From NCBI GenBank assembly GCA_012522345.1, contig JAAYKO010000063.1, forward strand, positions 1 to 49,424: DNA of 49,424 nt, read 5' to 3'. The DNA comes from Acholeplasmataceae bacterium. Lineage in GTDB: Bacteria > Bacillota_I > Bacilli_A > Acholeplasmatales > UBA5453. The translations under genes were made by a program, and so were the position numbers. How positions within the stretch are numbered: position 1 is the stretch's first letter; every line of letters starts with the position of its first letter. Shown piece by piece: positions 8,739-17,865 of the stretch. A model generated the notes under the pieces. That model did not search any database, was not told the origin of the DNA, and was given only the letters and a program-made list of their open reading frames with translations.

Positions 8739-11222
8739 TTACCAGCCGACAGGTCTTTGGAACTTGCCTCCTCTTTGACGAGGTCTTCTGCGGCGAGCCT
8801 CTCTTGTGTCTTCGCCTTCATTAGTCCGAGTATTTTTAACTACTTGTTCGCGTTCAACATTAAATCTAATTTGCCCACGGATGACAAAGGTTGTAATATC
8901 TTTTGCAATATTAGCGGTTAAATCACTATATAGTTTAAAACCTTCTTCTTGATAAACTTGAAGTGGATTGCTCTGAGCATAAGATTGAAGTCTAACATTT
9001 TGGCGAAGTTCACTCATCTGGTCGATATGTCTTGTCCAGTGAGTATCGATAACGCGAAGAGTAATAACTTTTAAAAACTCGCGATAAACTTCAAAAGGAA
9101 TATTTTCTTTTTTCTTAGTTACTTCATCTAAAGAACGTTTGACTACATATTCGATTAATTGTTCGCCATTTAAATTAGCGAATTCAGTTTCGATAAAGGT
9201 ATTTTGATTAAATAAGTGACTATTTAAAGTGTTGACAATCTCGGAAATAGAATCATCACTTCCACTATTGAGGTGTGATCTCATAAATGTATCGGTGTAG
9301 TTTTCAACAGTCTTTAAAACATACGGTTCAATATCTTCTGTTGTAATCACGAACATCCGCTGTTCATACATGACTTCTCTTTGCCGTCTAATAACGTCAT
9401 CATATCTTAAAACATTTTTTCTAATGTCGTAGTTTTGACCTTCAATTCGTTTTTGAGCATTTTTAACAAATCTTGTAAACATTCTTGATTCCAGTGGTTG
9501 GGGTTTAGCATTCTTATCATGTTTGTCAACATTGAGTCTTTGAATCATCTCAATTCGATGTTTAAAGGTTTCACCACCAAAGCGCATTAAAAGCTCATCC
9601 TCAGCACTTAAATAAAACCTTGAAAAACCCGGGTCTCCTTGTCTGCCAGAGCGTCCTCTTAACTGGTTATCAATTCTTCTTGACTCGTGTCGCTCAGAAC
9701 CAATTACCGCAAGTCCACCTAACTCAACAACTCCTTCACCAAGCTTAATATCTGTTCCTCTACCAGCCATGTTTGTTGCGATAGTGACCGCTCCTTTTTG
9801 ACCAGCTTCTAAAATAATCTCAGCCTCGCGATCATGATATTTCGCATTTAAAACATTGTGAGGAATTTTCCGCAATTTTAATAAATGACTTAAATATTCA
9901 CTCGTCTCAACAGCGATTGTACCGAGGAGAACAGGTTGACCATTATGATGTCTTTGGGCAACATCATCAATTAAAGCAGCATATTTTTCTTTTAAAGTCG
10001 CAAACAGGAAATCTGAAGCATCATGTCTAATCATTGGCTCATTAGTCGGCACTTCAACAACATGCATATTATAAATTTCGCGGAACTCTTCTTCTTCAGT
10101 TTTCGCGGTTCCGGTCATGCCAGAAAGCTTTTTATACATTCGAAAGAAGTTTTGATAAGTAATTGTCGCAACCGTAATTGTTTCTTTTTTAATTTCAACA
10201 CTTTCTTTCGCTTCTAAAGCTTGATGAAGTCCTTCTGAAAACTGTCTTCCCGGTAAAACTCTGCCCGTAAACTGGTCGATAATATAGACTGCATTATCTT
10301 GAACTAAATAGTCTTTGTCGCGCTCCATAATATAATTAGCTCTAAGGGCGTTATTAATGTGGTGAACTAAAGTTACGTTTTTAACATCATATAAGTTTTC
10401 AATTGAAAAGATTTTCTCCGCTTTACTCATCCCTGACTCTGAGAGTTCAATCGCCTTAGTTTCAATGTCAATATAATAATCTTCATCGCGCAAACTCTTT
10501 GTAAAACGGTCAGCAGAGCGATAGAGATTGTGGTTTTGTTTAGCGCCACCTGAAATAATAAGCGGTGTTCTCGCTTCATCGATTAAAATTGAGTCAACTT
10601 CATCAATAATCGCATAATTTAAGCCACGCTTCTGAGTAATGTCACTTTCATATAAGACCATATGATCACGCAAATAATCAAAGCCCAATTCACTATTTGT
10701 CGTATATAAAATATCACAAGCATATGCTTCTTTTTTCTCTTGCGGGGTTAAAGCTCTAATATTAAGTCCAACACTCATCCCTAAAAAACGGTAAATATCA
10801 CCGATTTCACCTTCTGCTTCTCTCCGAGCTAAGTATTCATTGACAGTTACAATATGAACCCCTTTTCCATTGAGTGCGTTTAAATAAGCCGGCATTACAG
10901 CTGTTAAAGTTTTACCTTCACCAGTTTTCATCTCAGCTATATTACCACCATGAATAACAATCGCTCCAATTAACTGAACATAATAAGGATAAAGCCCGGT
11001 TACTCTTCTTGAAGCTTCTCTAACTACTGCATAAGCTTCAATCATTAGTGAATCAAGAGTTTCACCTTCAGCGAGCCTTTTTTTAAACTCGTCAGTCTTC
11101 GCCTTTAATTGTTCATCAGTTAAACCAGTCATTTCTTCAGCTAACGCATCAATTTTATTAGCGATTGGTTTGGCTCGTTTAAATTCTTTATAGCCGCTAT
11201 CGAATAACGCTTTTAAAAACAT
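8739..11222 (-). CDS. secA: Preprotein translocase ATPase SecA
   Basis: Motor ATPase that pushes unfolded preproteins through SecYEG at the membrane. The protein has 827 residues. Walker A is MKTGEGKT (residues 98-105) and Walker B is DEVD (207-210), followed by SILIDEARTPLIISG. The second motor domain contains NMAGRGTDIKLG and SERHESRRIDNQLRGRSGRQGD. The C-terminus is a basic arginine-rich tail (RRRRPRQRGGKFQ) without the cysteine-rich zinc motif that many SecA proteins carry to bind SecB or lipids. It is a single-gene unit between two terminated neighbours. The ribosome site (AAGAGTAGTG) is modest. Confidence 0.97.
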   Translation of the reverse strand: MFLKALFDSGYKEFKRAKPIANKIDALAEEMTGLTDEQLKAKTDEFKKRLAEGETLDSLMIEAYAVVREASRRVTGLYPYYVQLIGAIVIHGGNIAEMKTGEGKTLTAVMPAYLNALNGKGVHIVTVNEYLARREAEGEIGDIYRFLGMSVGLNIRALTPQEKKEAYACDILYTTNSELGFDYLRDHMVLYESDITQKRGLNYAIIDEVDSILIDEARTPLIISGGAKQNHNLYRSADRFTKSLRDEDYYIDIETKAIELSESGMSKAEKIFSIENLYDVKNVTLVHHINNALRANYIMERDKDYLVQDNAVYIIDQFTGRVLPGRQFSEGLHQALEAKESVEIKKETITVATITYQNFFRMYKKLSGMTGTAKTEEEEFREIYNMHVVEVPTNEPMIRHDASDFLFATLKEKYAALIDDVAQRHHNGQPVLLGTIAVETSEYLSHLLKLRKIPHNVLNAKYHDREAEIILEAGQKGAVTIATNMAGRGTDIKLGEGVVELGGLAVIGSERHESRRIDNQLRGRSGRQGDPGFSRFYLSAEDELLMRFGGETFKHRIEMIQRLNVDKHDKNAKPQPLESRMFTRFVKNAQKRIEGQNYDIRKNVLRYDDVIRRQREVMYEQRMFVITTEDIEPYVLKTVENYTDTFMRSHLNSGSDDSISEIVNTLNSHLFNQNTFIETEFANLNGEQLIEYVVKRSLDEVTKKKENIPFEVYREFLKVITLRVIDTHWTRHIDQMSELRQNVRLQSYAQSNPLQVYQEEGFKLYSDLTANIAKDITTFVIRGQIRFNVEREQVVKNTRTNEGEDTREARRRRPRQRGGKFQRPVGW

Positions 11223-11257
11223 CTTATCACTACTCTTTTTCTTAATTCATCCATCCT

Positions 11258-11263
11258 ATTTTA
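11258..11263 (-). promoter_or_regulatory. Extended -10 promoter of secA
   Basis: Minus strand TGATAAAAT lies about 35 bases before secA. It fits an extended -10 element; no convincing -35 box is visible. Confidence 0.45.
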
Positions 11264-11319
11264 TCATATAAAATTAATTATTTAAAATATAATTTTTTTC
11301 CCCGAAAGGGGTCAGTAAT

Positions 11320-12471
11320 TTATTTGATTAATTTAGCAAAAATATCAACTAAGTCAAGTTTTTCCCAAGGAAGATTTAAATCTTCTCTACCCATATGTCC
11401 ATAAAAACTTGTTTTTTCATAAATTGGTCTTTTTAACTCAAAGCGATCAATTATCCCTTGTGGAGATAAATCAACGTGTTGATAAATTGTTTCAACGAGT
11501 TGTTCCTCGCTAACGCGAGCAGAATTAAATGTTTCAACACTGATTGAAACAGGATAATCTACTCCAATAACATAAGCTAGTTGAACTTCACACGATGAAG
11601 CGATTTTGCTGGCAACAATATTTTTAGCCAAATAACGGGCCATATAAGAAGCACTACGATCAACTTTTGAAGGATCTTTTCCTGAAAAAGCTCCACCACC
11701 ATGACGGGCATAACCACCATAGGTGTCAACAATTACTTTTCTTCCAGTCAGTCCGGTATCTGCTCGCGGTCCCCCAATAACAAACTTGCCAGTTGGATTG
11801 ATAAAAATTTTTGTCTTCTCATCGATTAAATTGGCAGGAATAACTTTTCTAATTACCGCTTTTTCAACTTGTTCCCTAAGTTCAGTTATATCCATATCTT
11901 GATGTTGAACGGAGACAACTATCGCTTCACATCTAAAGGGCAAATTATTTTGATCATATTCAAGGGTGACTTGAGCTTTTCCATCAGGTCTTAAAAAGGG
12001 TAAAATTTTAGTCCTTCTCGCTTCATCAATTCTTCTGACTAACTGGTGCGCTAACTCTAAAGTTAGTGGCATATAATTGGCTGTTTCATCACAAGCAAAA
12101 CCAAACATAATCCCTTGATCACCAGCCCCTAAACTACCATCTTTTTTTAAGACACCCATTTTAATATCAGGCGATTGTTCATGAATCGCTGTTAAGACAG
12201 CTAAATTATCGGCATCAAAACCAAACTTACCTCTTGTATAACCAATTTTTGTCACAGTGTCTCTAACAACTTGCTCAATATCAACATAAGTTTCTGTGTC
12301 AATTTCGCCAGCAACTAAAACAAGACCAGTAGTAACTAAAACTTCACAAGCGACAAGAGCATCTGGATCATCTTTTAAAATCGCATCGAGTATTGCATCA
12401 GAAATCCGATCACAAACTTTATCGGGATGTCCCATCGTTACTGACTCTGAAGTAAATAATCTTTTTTTCAT
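11320..12471 (-). CDS. metK: S-adenosylmethionine synthetase
   Basis: Makes SAM from methionine and ATP. The protein has 383 residues, with the methionine-site motif GHPDK (His15), the loop [12 protein letters not shown] and [16 protein letters not shown]. The ATG at 12471 matches the usual family start [10 protein letters not shown]; an in-frame extension upstream runs through the regulatory leader and is not coding. One oddity: the near-invariant glutamate before GHPDK is methionine here (SVTMGHPDK, Met13, codon ATG). The gene is preceded by an intrinsic terminator inside its 5' leader and a SAM-I-like RNA core, which implies feedback control by SAM. Confidence 0.96.
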   Translation of the reverse strand: MKKRLFTSESVTMGHPDKVCDRISDAILDAILKDDPDALVACEVLVTTGLVLVAGEIDTETYVDIEQVVRDTVTKIGYTRGKFGFDADNLAVLTAIHEQSPDIKMGVLKKDGSLGAGDQGIMFGFACDETANYMPLTLELAHQLVRRIDEARRTKILPFLRPDGKAQVTLEYDQNNLPFRCEAIVVSVQHQDMDITELREQVEKAVIRKVIPANLIDEKTKIFINPTGKFVIGGPRADTGLTGRKVIVDTYGGYARHGGGAFSGKDPSKVDRSASYMARYLAKNIVASKIASSCEVQLAYVIGVDYPVSISVETFNSARVSEEQLVETIYQHVDLSPQGIIDRFELKRPIYEKTSFYGHMGREDLNLPWEKLDLVDIFAKLIK

Positions 12472-12489
12472 TTCCATATCCTCTCTTTT

Positions 12490-12517
12490 AAAAAAAACTC
12501 TTTTCCGACGAAAAGAG
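12490..12517 (-). terminator. Attenuator terminator in metK leader
   Basis: Minus strand CTCTTTTC-GTCG-GAAAAGAG, a perfect 8-bp stem, is followed by eight T and ends only about 20 bases before the metK start, between promoter and gene. The upstream strand GAAAAG-CGCT-CTTTTC can form a competing hairpin, as expected of an antiterminator. Confidence 0.88.
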
Positions 12518-12523
12518 CGCTTT

Positions 12524-12620
12524 TCATCATTGTTGGGCTTCCCCCTCGTCTTTAGCACCTTACATTTGCAGGTTGCTGCTACTATTGCGGTGACTAACCT
12601 AAGTAGCTCTTAATGAATGA
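12524..12620 (-). ncRNA. Candidate SAM-I-clan riboswitch (variant) before metK
   Basis: In the minus-strand RNA, P1 can form from UCAUUCAUU (12612-12620) with AAUGAUGA (12524-12531), followed by AAGAG as in the J1/2 of SAM-I. P2 is a plain 6-bp hairpin GCUACU/AGUAGC without the usual kink-turn, which recalls SAM-IV and SAM-I/IV variants. P3 has the S-box signature GCAACCU ... AGGUGCUAA (12552-12576). The position before metK and the downstream terminator fit an off-switch. The P4 region is not typical, so the exact class is uncertain. Confidence 0.62.
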
Positions 12621-12627
12621 CATATTT

Positions 12628-12655
12628 ATTATAACATTTTATAGTTTACTTGCAA
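12628..12655 (-). promoter_or_regulatory. Promoter of metK
   Basis: The -35 box TTGCAA (12650-12655) and -10 box TATAAT (12628-12633, preceded by TGT) are separated by 16 bases on the minus strand. Transcription would start near 12621, exactly at the 5' side of the leader RNA. Confidence 0.75.
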
Positions 12656-13945
12656 CTAAAAATCATCATACATCGTTTGAAATTCAGTTTTAAATCTTAA
12701 AAATCGATCGAGAAGTTGATATTCAAAATAAGCATTAAATTGGGTTGTAAAAAGCTCAATTACAACATGGTCAGGATAAGCTCTTTTATAAGTTTTTGAA
12801 CTTCTCATCGTTACATATAAATCAACTAACAAAATTATTTGTGAGTTAAGTTCTGGTTGGATTTGTTGCATTTGAAAAACAAAGGCATCACTAGCTGCAC
12901 CTTCAATGTGTGCCCTAGCAATATCTTCGGTTTTTTGCGCCAATTGAAGCCGTTTTGCAATTTGAGTTCCAAGATTTGTCTTTTCTTGCAAAACACTAAA
13001 ATCTACTTCTTTTTCATCTTTTGGATTGACTAAATCTTCAATTTCATCAGTCCTGAGATGAATTGTTGAATACTCCTCAATTTTGGTTTGTTCTTCTTCC
13101 AAAACACCATATAGGTTTGCCAAATGAAGGCTCATCTTTTGAACAAGCAAAGCATGCTGTTGATCTAAAAATGGGTTTTTTGAAGATAAAACAACCTGAA
13201 AAAGATCTGAGACTATATTGGTGAAATCAGCTTGAATTTCTCTTCTTTTTATCAATTCACTGCGCCGCTGTTCTTGCATGTAGTGACCGATTGAAACAAT
13301 CGCGAAAATTACAATTACAAAAATTACAAACAACACAGTTCGCAACAATAAATCGTAGAAACGTTGATCTTGGATAAATTTCTTTAAAAACTCAAAAATC
13401 TCTAAGCCCCGATACTCCTCGACAATATTATAAGTCCAAGTAAAATGAATAATTGTAATTGCTGCAAGCATTCCACCAGAACTCCACATTATTAAAGATT
13501 TAGATTGGTAGAGACTTATAACGACAATTGCATAATAGATTAAAATATATATCGCAGTTTCAAATGCTTGATCATGAAAAAATCTTGCATATAATAAAAT
13601 AACAGAAATAAATGCATATACCGCAAGCAAATACATTCCAATTTCTTGTTTAGTTTTATCATGCCGATCATTATAAATTAACCGTTTAATTACTTCATTC
13701 AAGAAAAAAGTGAAAGGAAAAAAGATTGCAGGAAATAGCCAATCTGCTTGTTTGTTAGAAGTTAGCGCAAAAATAACTAAAATTGTTGAATAAAACAAGT
13801 TAGAAATAAAAGTAATGTTTTTTATTACAACATTTCTACGATGTAAAACCGCAACTTCATTAGTGATATCTATGCCATTTTCAAAACCGAAAAAACGATT
13901 AAACAATCCTTTAGTCGCTTTTTTTATTTTTCCCTTCCGTGCCAC
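12656..13945 (-). CDS. Six-helix membrane protein with degenerate HD-GYP-like domain
   Basis: Unnamed protein of 429 residues. About six hydrophobic helices fill residues 40-230, and the rest is cytosolic and partly coiled. The last 60 residues (QIILLVDLYVTMRSS, then KTYKRAYPD, ending FEYQLLDRFL) match the end of HD-GYP domains, the c-di-GMP phosphodiesterase fold, where the common form is ILAVADVFDALTSDRPYR. The catalytic HD and GYP motifs are not recognisable: HIEGAASDAF stands where HHERWDGSGYP is expected. I infer a membrane sensor with an inactive or altered HD fold. The start is GTG with GAGGCG five bases upstream. It follows pgpA-like and ends beside the metK promoter. Confidence 0.7.
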   Translation of the reverse strand: MARKGKIKKATKGLFNRFFGFENGIDITNEVAVLHRRNVVIKNITFISNLFYSTILVIFALTSNKQADWLFPAIFFPFTFFLNEVIKRLIYNDRHDKTKQEIGMYLLAVYAFISVILLYARFFHDQAFETAIYILIYYAIVVISLYQSKSLIMWSSGGMLAAITIIHFTWTYNIVEEYRGLEIFEFLKKFIQDQRFYDLLLRTVLFVIFVIVIFAIVSIGHYMQEQRRSELIKRREIQADFTNIVSDLFQVVLSSKNPFLDQQHALLVQKMSLHLANLYGVLEEEQTKIEEYSTIHLRTDEIEDLVNPKDEKEVDFSVLQEKTNLGTQIAKRLQLAQKTEDIARAHIEGAASDAFVFQMQQIQPELNSQIILLVDLYVTMRSSKTYKRAYPDHVVIELFTTQFNAYFEYQLLDRFLRFKTEFQTMYDDF

Positions 13946-13963
13946 AAAATCGCCTCAAATAAA

Positions 13964-14524
13964 TTATTCTATTTCATCAAACAATGAGATTCTTTGATGC
14001 GGTATTTGTTGGGCTAATTCTTCATTCATTACCTGTGCTACTCGTGTCGAAGCTGCAGCAGCAATAGCGCCAACAATATCATCTAAAAATGTATGAACAA
14101 TCCCCGGTTTTTTTCCCTCTTGGTTGAGCTTGCGGATTATTCCTCGTTTATTGACATCGATATCGCCAAAATTAGTCATCCCAATAACTCCATAAAGTCT
14201 TGCGACATCGAGACCTAATACTTCATCGACTCCAAATAAGCCTAAATCATTTTCAATAATATCTTGAATTGGTCCTTCAAATAGTTTCTTCTCTGCCATT
14301 TTATCGAGTTCAACAGCTAAGAGGACATGGTGAAAGATATCCCTTAAACTAATAACTTTTAAAACAGACTCACGGCACACTGCCATATCTATATTCGGGG
14401 TGTACCTACTTTGTTGCAAATAAGCTATCTCAGCAATTTCATCAACACTAACGCCTCGAGAGCTTAGAGCTTCAATACACAGTTTTGTCATTTCTTCTCG
14501 AGAAAAAATAAGCTTTTTACTCAT
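13964..14524 (-). CDS. Phosphatidylglycerophosphatase A-like protein (YutG type)
   Basis: 186 residues. The core VHTFLDDIVGAIAAAAST and the N-terminal helical part resemble the PgpA/YutG family, which removes the phosphate from phosphatidylglycerophosphate. The Firmicute YutG branch is soluble, as this protein appears to be: no clear membrane segment is seen. Whether it acts on lipid phosphate is family knowledge, not shown here. The ATG overlaps the fmt stop by eight bases (ATGAGTAA), so the two are coupled. It is followed after 18 bases by the HD-GYP-like membrane protein. Confidence 0.78.
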   Translation of the reverse strand: MSKKLIFSREEMTKLCIEALSSRGVSVDEIAEIAYLQQSRYTPNIDMAVCRESVLKVISLRDIFHHVLLAVELDKMAEKKLFEGPIQDIIENDLGLFGVDEVLGLDVARLYGVIGMTNFGDIDVNKRGIIRKLNQEGKKPGIVHTFLDDIVGAIAAAASTRVAQVMNEELAQQIPHQRISLFDEIE

Positions 14525-15437
14525 TTACGACATCTCCCTTTTGAAATATTTTTTGGCCATTTAAATACGCTTTAACAGCCATTTTATTTTTTCCTTGTTC
14601 TTGCAAGGTTAAAATATTTACCGCACCATCTAAAGTTTTAATCGTTAATTCACCTTTAACGCTTAAAACTGTCCCTGGCTTAGCATTATTTATTATATCA
14701 TTTTTTTCAAGTTTATAAACCTTAATTCGCTTACCCTTTAGAAACATTGAGCCTCCAGGTTGATCTAAAAGGGCATTTAATTGTCGCAAGACAAGTCTTG
14801 TCGGACGCTTAAAATCAAGAATTTCATCTGCTTTTTTTAAGTTGTATGAATAAGTCGCAAGACTCTCATCTTGTTTAATTCGCGGTGCTTTATTAGTAAA
14901 GATTTTTGGTAAATACTCCAACAATAAATCTGCCCCAATATCAGCAAGTTTGTCTAATAAAATTGTCGCTGTAAAATCCTCTTCAATTGTGATTTCTCTT
15001 TGAGCAATTAAATCACCACTATCCATTTTCTTTTCCATATGCATTAGTGTAATACCCGTTTTTAAATCACCAGCGCTAATTGCTCTTTCCACTGGTGCTC
15101 CACCGCGATGTTTTGGTAATAAAGAAGCATGAATATTGATGCATAAAACAGCTTCTAAAAGTTCTTTTGGCAACATCTGACCATAAGCAGCGGTTATAAC
15201 TAAATCGGGTTTTAAATCGAGGATTATTTGATAGTCTTTCCTTAAGTTGATAGGCTGGAAAACCGCTATAGAAAGCTTTTTAGCTGTTTTCTTAAGAGGC
15301 GGTTCGGTTAAGATTTGTTTTCTGCCAACTTTTTTATCAGGTTGGGTTACCACTAAACTAACTGGATATTTTTGATGGAGTTTTTCTAAAATGATTTGGG
15401 CAAATTTGGGTGTCCCCATAAAGATAAGTTTTTTCAT
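14517..15437 (-). CDS. fmt: Methionyl-tRNA formyltransferase
   Basis: Formylates initiator Met-tRNA using 10-formyltetrahydrofolate. The protein has 306 residues, normal length. The signature NIHASLLPKHRGGAPVERAI holds the catalytic Asn-His pair. The N-terminus KKLIFMGTPKFAQIILEKL is typical, and a C-terminal OB-like domain follows residue 205. The ribosome site AGAAGGAG is well placed. It lies 11 bases after priA, as in many Firmicutes; the deformylase gene often found between them is absent here. Confidence 0.96.
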   Translation of the reverse strand: MKKLIFMGTPKFAQIILEKLHQKYPVSLVVTQPDKKVGRKQILTEPPLKKTAKKLSIAVFQPINLRKDYQIILDLKPDLVITAAYGQMLPKELLEAVLCINIHASLLPKHRGGAPVERAISAGDLKTGITLMHMEKKMDSGDLIAQREITIEEDFTATILLDKLADIGADLLLEYLPKIFTNKAPRIKQDESLATYSYNLKKADEILDFKRPTRLVLRQLNALLDQPGGSMFLKGKRIKVYKLEKNDIINNAKPGTVLSVKGELTIKTLDGAVNILTLQEQGKNKMAVKAYLNGQKIFQKGDVVNE

Positions 15438-15448
15438 AAAGTCTCCTT

Positions 15449-17755
15449 CTAAATTTGATCAGGATAATAATCAATTTCAATTAAATATTCTTTTGTATAT
15501 TTTAAATCAAAATAGTTCATTAAACTAGCGATTTTAAATTGCTTAGGAACACTTAATGTTAAATTATAATGATATCTCTTATTGGAATAAAAGATATAAC
15601 TTTCTGTTGGTCCTAACGCTGCTATTTGACTGTTTTTGGCAATGATGTTTCTTTTAATATTATTGAGCAAATTATAAGTTTTGTTAGCTTCTTTACCTTT
15701 AAACGTAATTTTTATTACATTATAAAATGGTTCTAGTTTAAGAGCTCTTCGAACTTTTAATTCTTCCTGATAATACAATTCGAAATCTGATTCTACAATG
15801 CTTTTTAACACAAAATGGTTGGGCTCATAACTTTGAATTAGAGCGAGTCCTGCTTCTTTTCTTAACCTCCCAATGTGTTGACTAATTAAATTATATGCTT
15901 TTTCATTCGCTAAATAACTACTTAATCGCAACATCTGTTCTGCTAACAAAACTGCGACTAAACCGACTCTTTCAAAGTGATGGCCTTTGGAAATCATTTG
16001 AGTTCCAAGCAAAACATCTGCTTCATAATTATAAAAGGCTGTTAAAATTTGATCATGACTTCCTTTTTCTCCAGTTGTGTCTTGATCCATTCTAATAACT
16101 CTAATATTTTCAAACTCCGCTTCTAAAGCTTCTTGAACTTGTTCAGTACCAAAACCGACCGGTTTAATTTTCGTTTGTTTGCAAACCGGACAGCTTGAAC
16201 TATACGAAATATTATAACCGCAATGATGACAGACAAGTCGATTAGTTTTTTTATGATAGACTAAACTCAATTGACAAGTTGGACAGCGGTGCACAAAACC
16301 ACAATTCCTACAGAGTGTAAAAGGAGCATAACCTCTTCTATTGACTAAAATTATTATTTGTTCCTTATTGTTTAGGCTATGAACAATCGCTCTTTTAAGT
16401 TCTCGAGAAAACATTGAAAGATTGCTGCTAATAAATTCTTTTTTCATGTCAATTAATTTTATTTCAAGATTTTGCTTTATTATTGGCTCTGACAACTTTA
16501 ATAACTTCATTTTACCAACTTTTAAATTATAATACATTACTACACTCGGCGTTGCTGTCCCAAAGATAACTGGGCATTTTTTTAAATCAGCTAATAAATA
16601 TGCAATCTCTTTAGCATCATAATAGGGTGCAGTTTTTTGAATATATGATAAATCATGGGCTTCATCTAAAACAATTAGGCCGAGTTTTTCAAGGGGTAAA
16701 AAGATGGCGCTTCTCGTGCCGACAACAATCGGGATTTCTTCCTTTTTTATTTTGAGATAAGTATCTCTTTTTTGTCTTCCTGTCAGGTCGCTATGATAAG
16801 TTGCTACTGCGACAGAAAAGCGATCTTTAATCCGAGCTACCATTTGAGGGACGAGGGCGATTTCTGGCACTAAAACTAACGTTTGCAGTTTCGCCTGTAA
16901 TGCTTTTTCGATTAACCTCAAATAAACTTCTGTTTTTCCGGAAGCTGGCGGGCCAAAAAGAAGATATCTCTTTGGCTCTTTAAAACTAACCGTTTCAACT
17001 GCTTTTTGTTGTTCAGCAGTTAATTTTAAAACTTCTTCTTCTAATTTAAACTTCTGGCTTGCTAGATAATAATCTGTAACCTTTTTAAAACCAATTACTC
17101 CTCTTGTGATTAATCTATCAATTATATTTTTAGAATAACCAGCATCAAGTAACTCTTTTTCTAATTTTGGTGTTGTTAAAGCCGCCACTATTTGTTGCTG
17201 TTTAAGTGTTAACTTATAATTAACATTTTTGAGGAAAAGTTCTCTTGTATAAGTTGTCTTATAACGTTCTTTAATAATTGTTTGTTTTTCCAAAACTCCT
17301 GTTTTTAGCAAGCGATTAAGTTCTTTAAAATCTTTTTCTAAAATAGCATTTAAATCGATTAAACCATTTTGAACGTATTTTTCAAATCCTGTTTTAAGCA
17401 TTTCTGGTTTAACTACTTTTATTTGATATTCATATCTACCGTGAAGACCTTGCGGAATTGCGGTTTTAAACGCTTTAATATAACTTGAAAAAGCCTTTTG
17501 TTGGAGAAAGTTAATTAATTTTAATTGCGTTTTTGTCAACGTTGGGCTGCTGTCTAATGAATATAAAATCTCTTTAGTTGCATGTTTAGATGTCTTTGAA
17601 ATTTTGACAACATAGGCCAATCTTTTACGGTTATTAAAGTCGACTACGACACGCATTCCAACCTCAATTTCTTTAATTAAATCTAAAGGAATTTTATAGT
17701 CAAATAAGCGATTTAGTTGTTTTGTTGAAATATCTAATACTACTGTTGCATACAT
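15449..17755 (-). CDS. priA: Primosomal replication restart helicase PriA
   Basis: Restarts stalled replication forks (3'-5' helicase). The product has 768 residues. The N-terminal DNA-binding part is followed by Walker A LLFGPPASGKTEVYL, the DEAH box LIVLDEAHD, and a zinc module with paired cysteines (CRNCGFVHRCPTC, then CHHCGY and CPVC). The C-terminal helicase lobe has GTQMISKGHHFERVGLV. ATG 17755 is chosen because AGGTG lies seven bases upstream; the in-frame GTG at 17764 is part of that ribosome site. First gene of the unit priA-fmt-pgpA-like-membrane protein. Confidence 0.96.
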   Translation of the reverse strand: MYATVVLDISTKQLNRLFDYKIPLDLIKEIEVGMRVVVDFNNRKRLAYVVKISKTSKHATKEILYSLDSSPTLTKTQLKLINFLQQKAFSSYIKAFKTAIPQGLHGRYEYQIKVVKPEMLKTGFEKYVQNGLIDLNAILEKDFKELNRLLKTGVLEKQTIIKERYKTTYTRELFLKNVNYKLTLKQQQIVAALTTPKLEKELLDAGYSKNIIDRLITRGVIGFKKVTDYYLASQKFKLEEEVLKLTAEQQKAVETVSFKEPKRYLLFGPPASGKTEVYLRLIEKALQAKLQTLVLVPEIALVPQMVARIKDRFSVAVATYHSDLTGRQKRDTYLKIKKEEIPIVVGTRSAIFLPLEKLGLIVLDEAHDLSYIQKTAPYYDAKEIAYLLADLKKCPVIFGTATPSVVMYYNLKVGKMKLLKLSEPIIKQNLEIKLIDMKKEFISSNLSMFSRELKRAIVHSLNNKEQIIILVNRRGYAPFTLCRNCGFVHRCPTCQLSLVYHKKTNRLVCHHCGYNISYSSSCPVCKQTKIKPVGFGTEQVQEALEAEFENIRVIRMDQDTTGEKGSHDQILTAFYNYEADVLLGTQMISKGHHFERVGLVAVLLAEQMLRLSSYLANEKAYNLISQHIGRLRKEAGLALIQSYEPNHFVLKSIVESDFELYYQEELKVRRALKLEPFYNVIKITFKGKEANKTYNLLNNIKRNIIAKNSQIAALGPTESYIFYSNKRYHYNLTLSVPKQFKIASLMNYFDLKYTKEYLIEIDYYPDQI

Positions 17756-17772
17756 CGCTTTCACCTATTAAA

Positions 17773-17778
17773 ATTATA
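17773..17778 (-). promoter_or_regulatory. Extended -10 promoter of priA operon
   Basis: Minus strand TGATATAAT, 18 bases before the priA start. No clear -35 box is visible. Confidence 0.6.
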
Positions 17779-17840
17779 TCATAGAAAAGATAGTGATTTC
17801 TGATTATTTATTTTGTGGTTTGATTTGAAAATAAAATTGT

Positions 17841-17865
17841 AAAAAAAAGACGAAATTATTTCGCC
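17841..17865 (-). terminator. Terminator overlapping the rbfA stop
   Basis: Minus strand stem GGCGAAA/TTTCGTC with loop TAA and eight T. The loop TAA is the rbfA stop codon itself, so the gene end and terminator share bases. Confidence 0.85.

Noticed and set aside
12472-12558. N-terminal extension of MetK by 29 residues
   Set aside because: The extra codons cover the leader terminator, are not MetK-like (lysine/arginine-rich) and have no ribosome site; the start [10 protein letters not shown] matches the family.
12296-12613. Plus-strand ORF opposite metK
   Set aside because: Antisense shadow of metK and its leader; serine/threonine-rich composition and no ribosome site.
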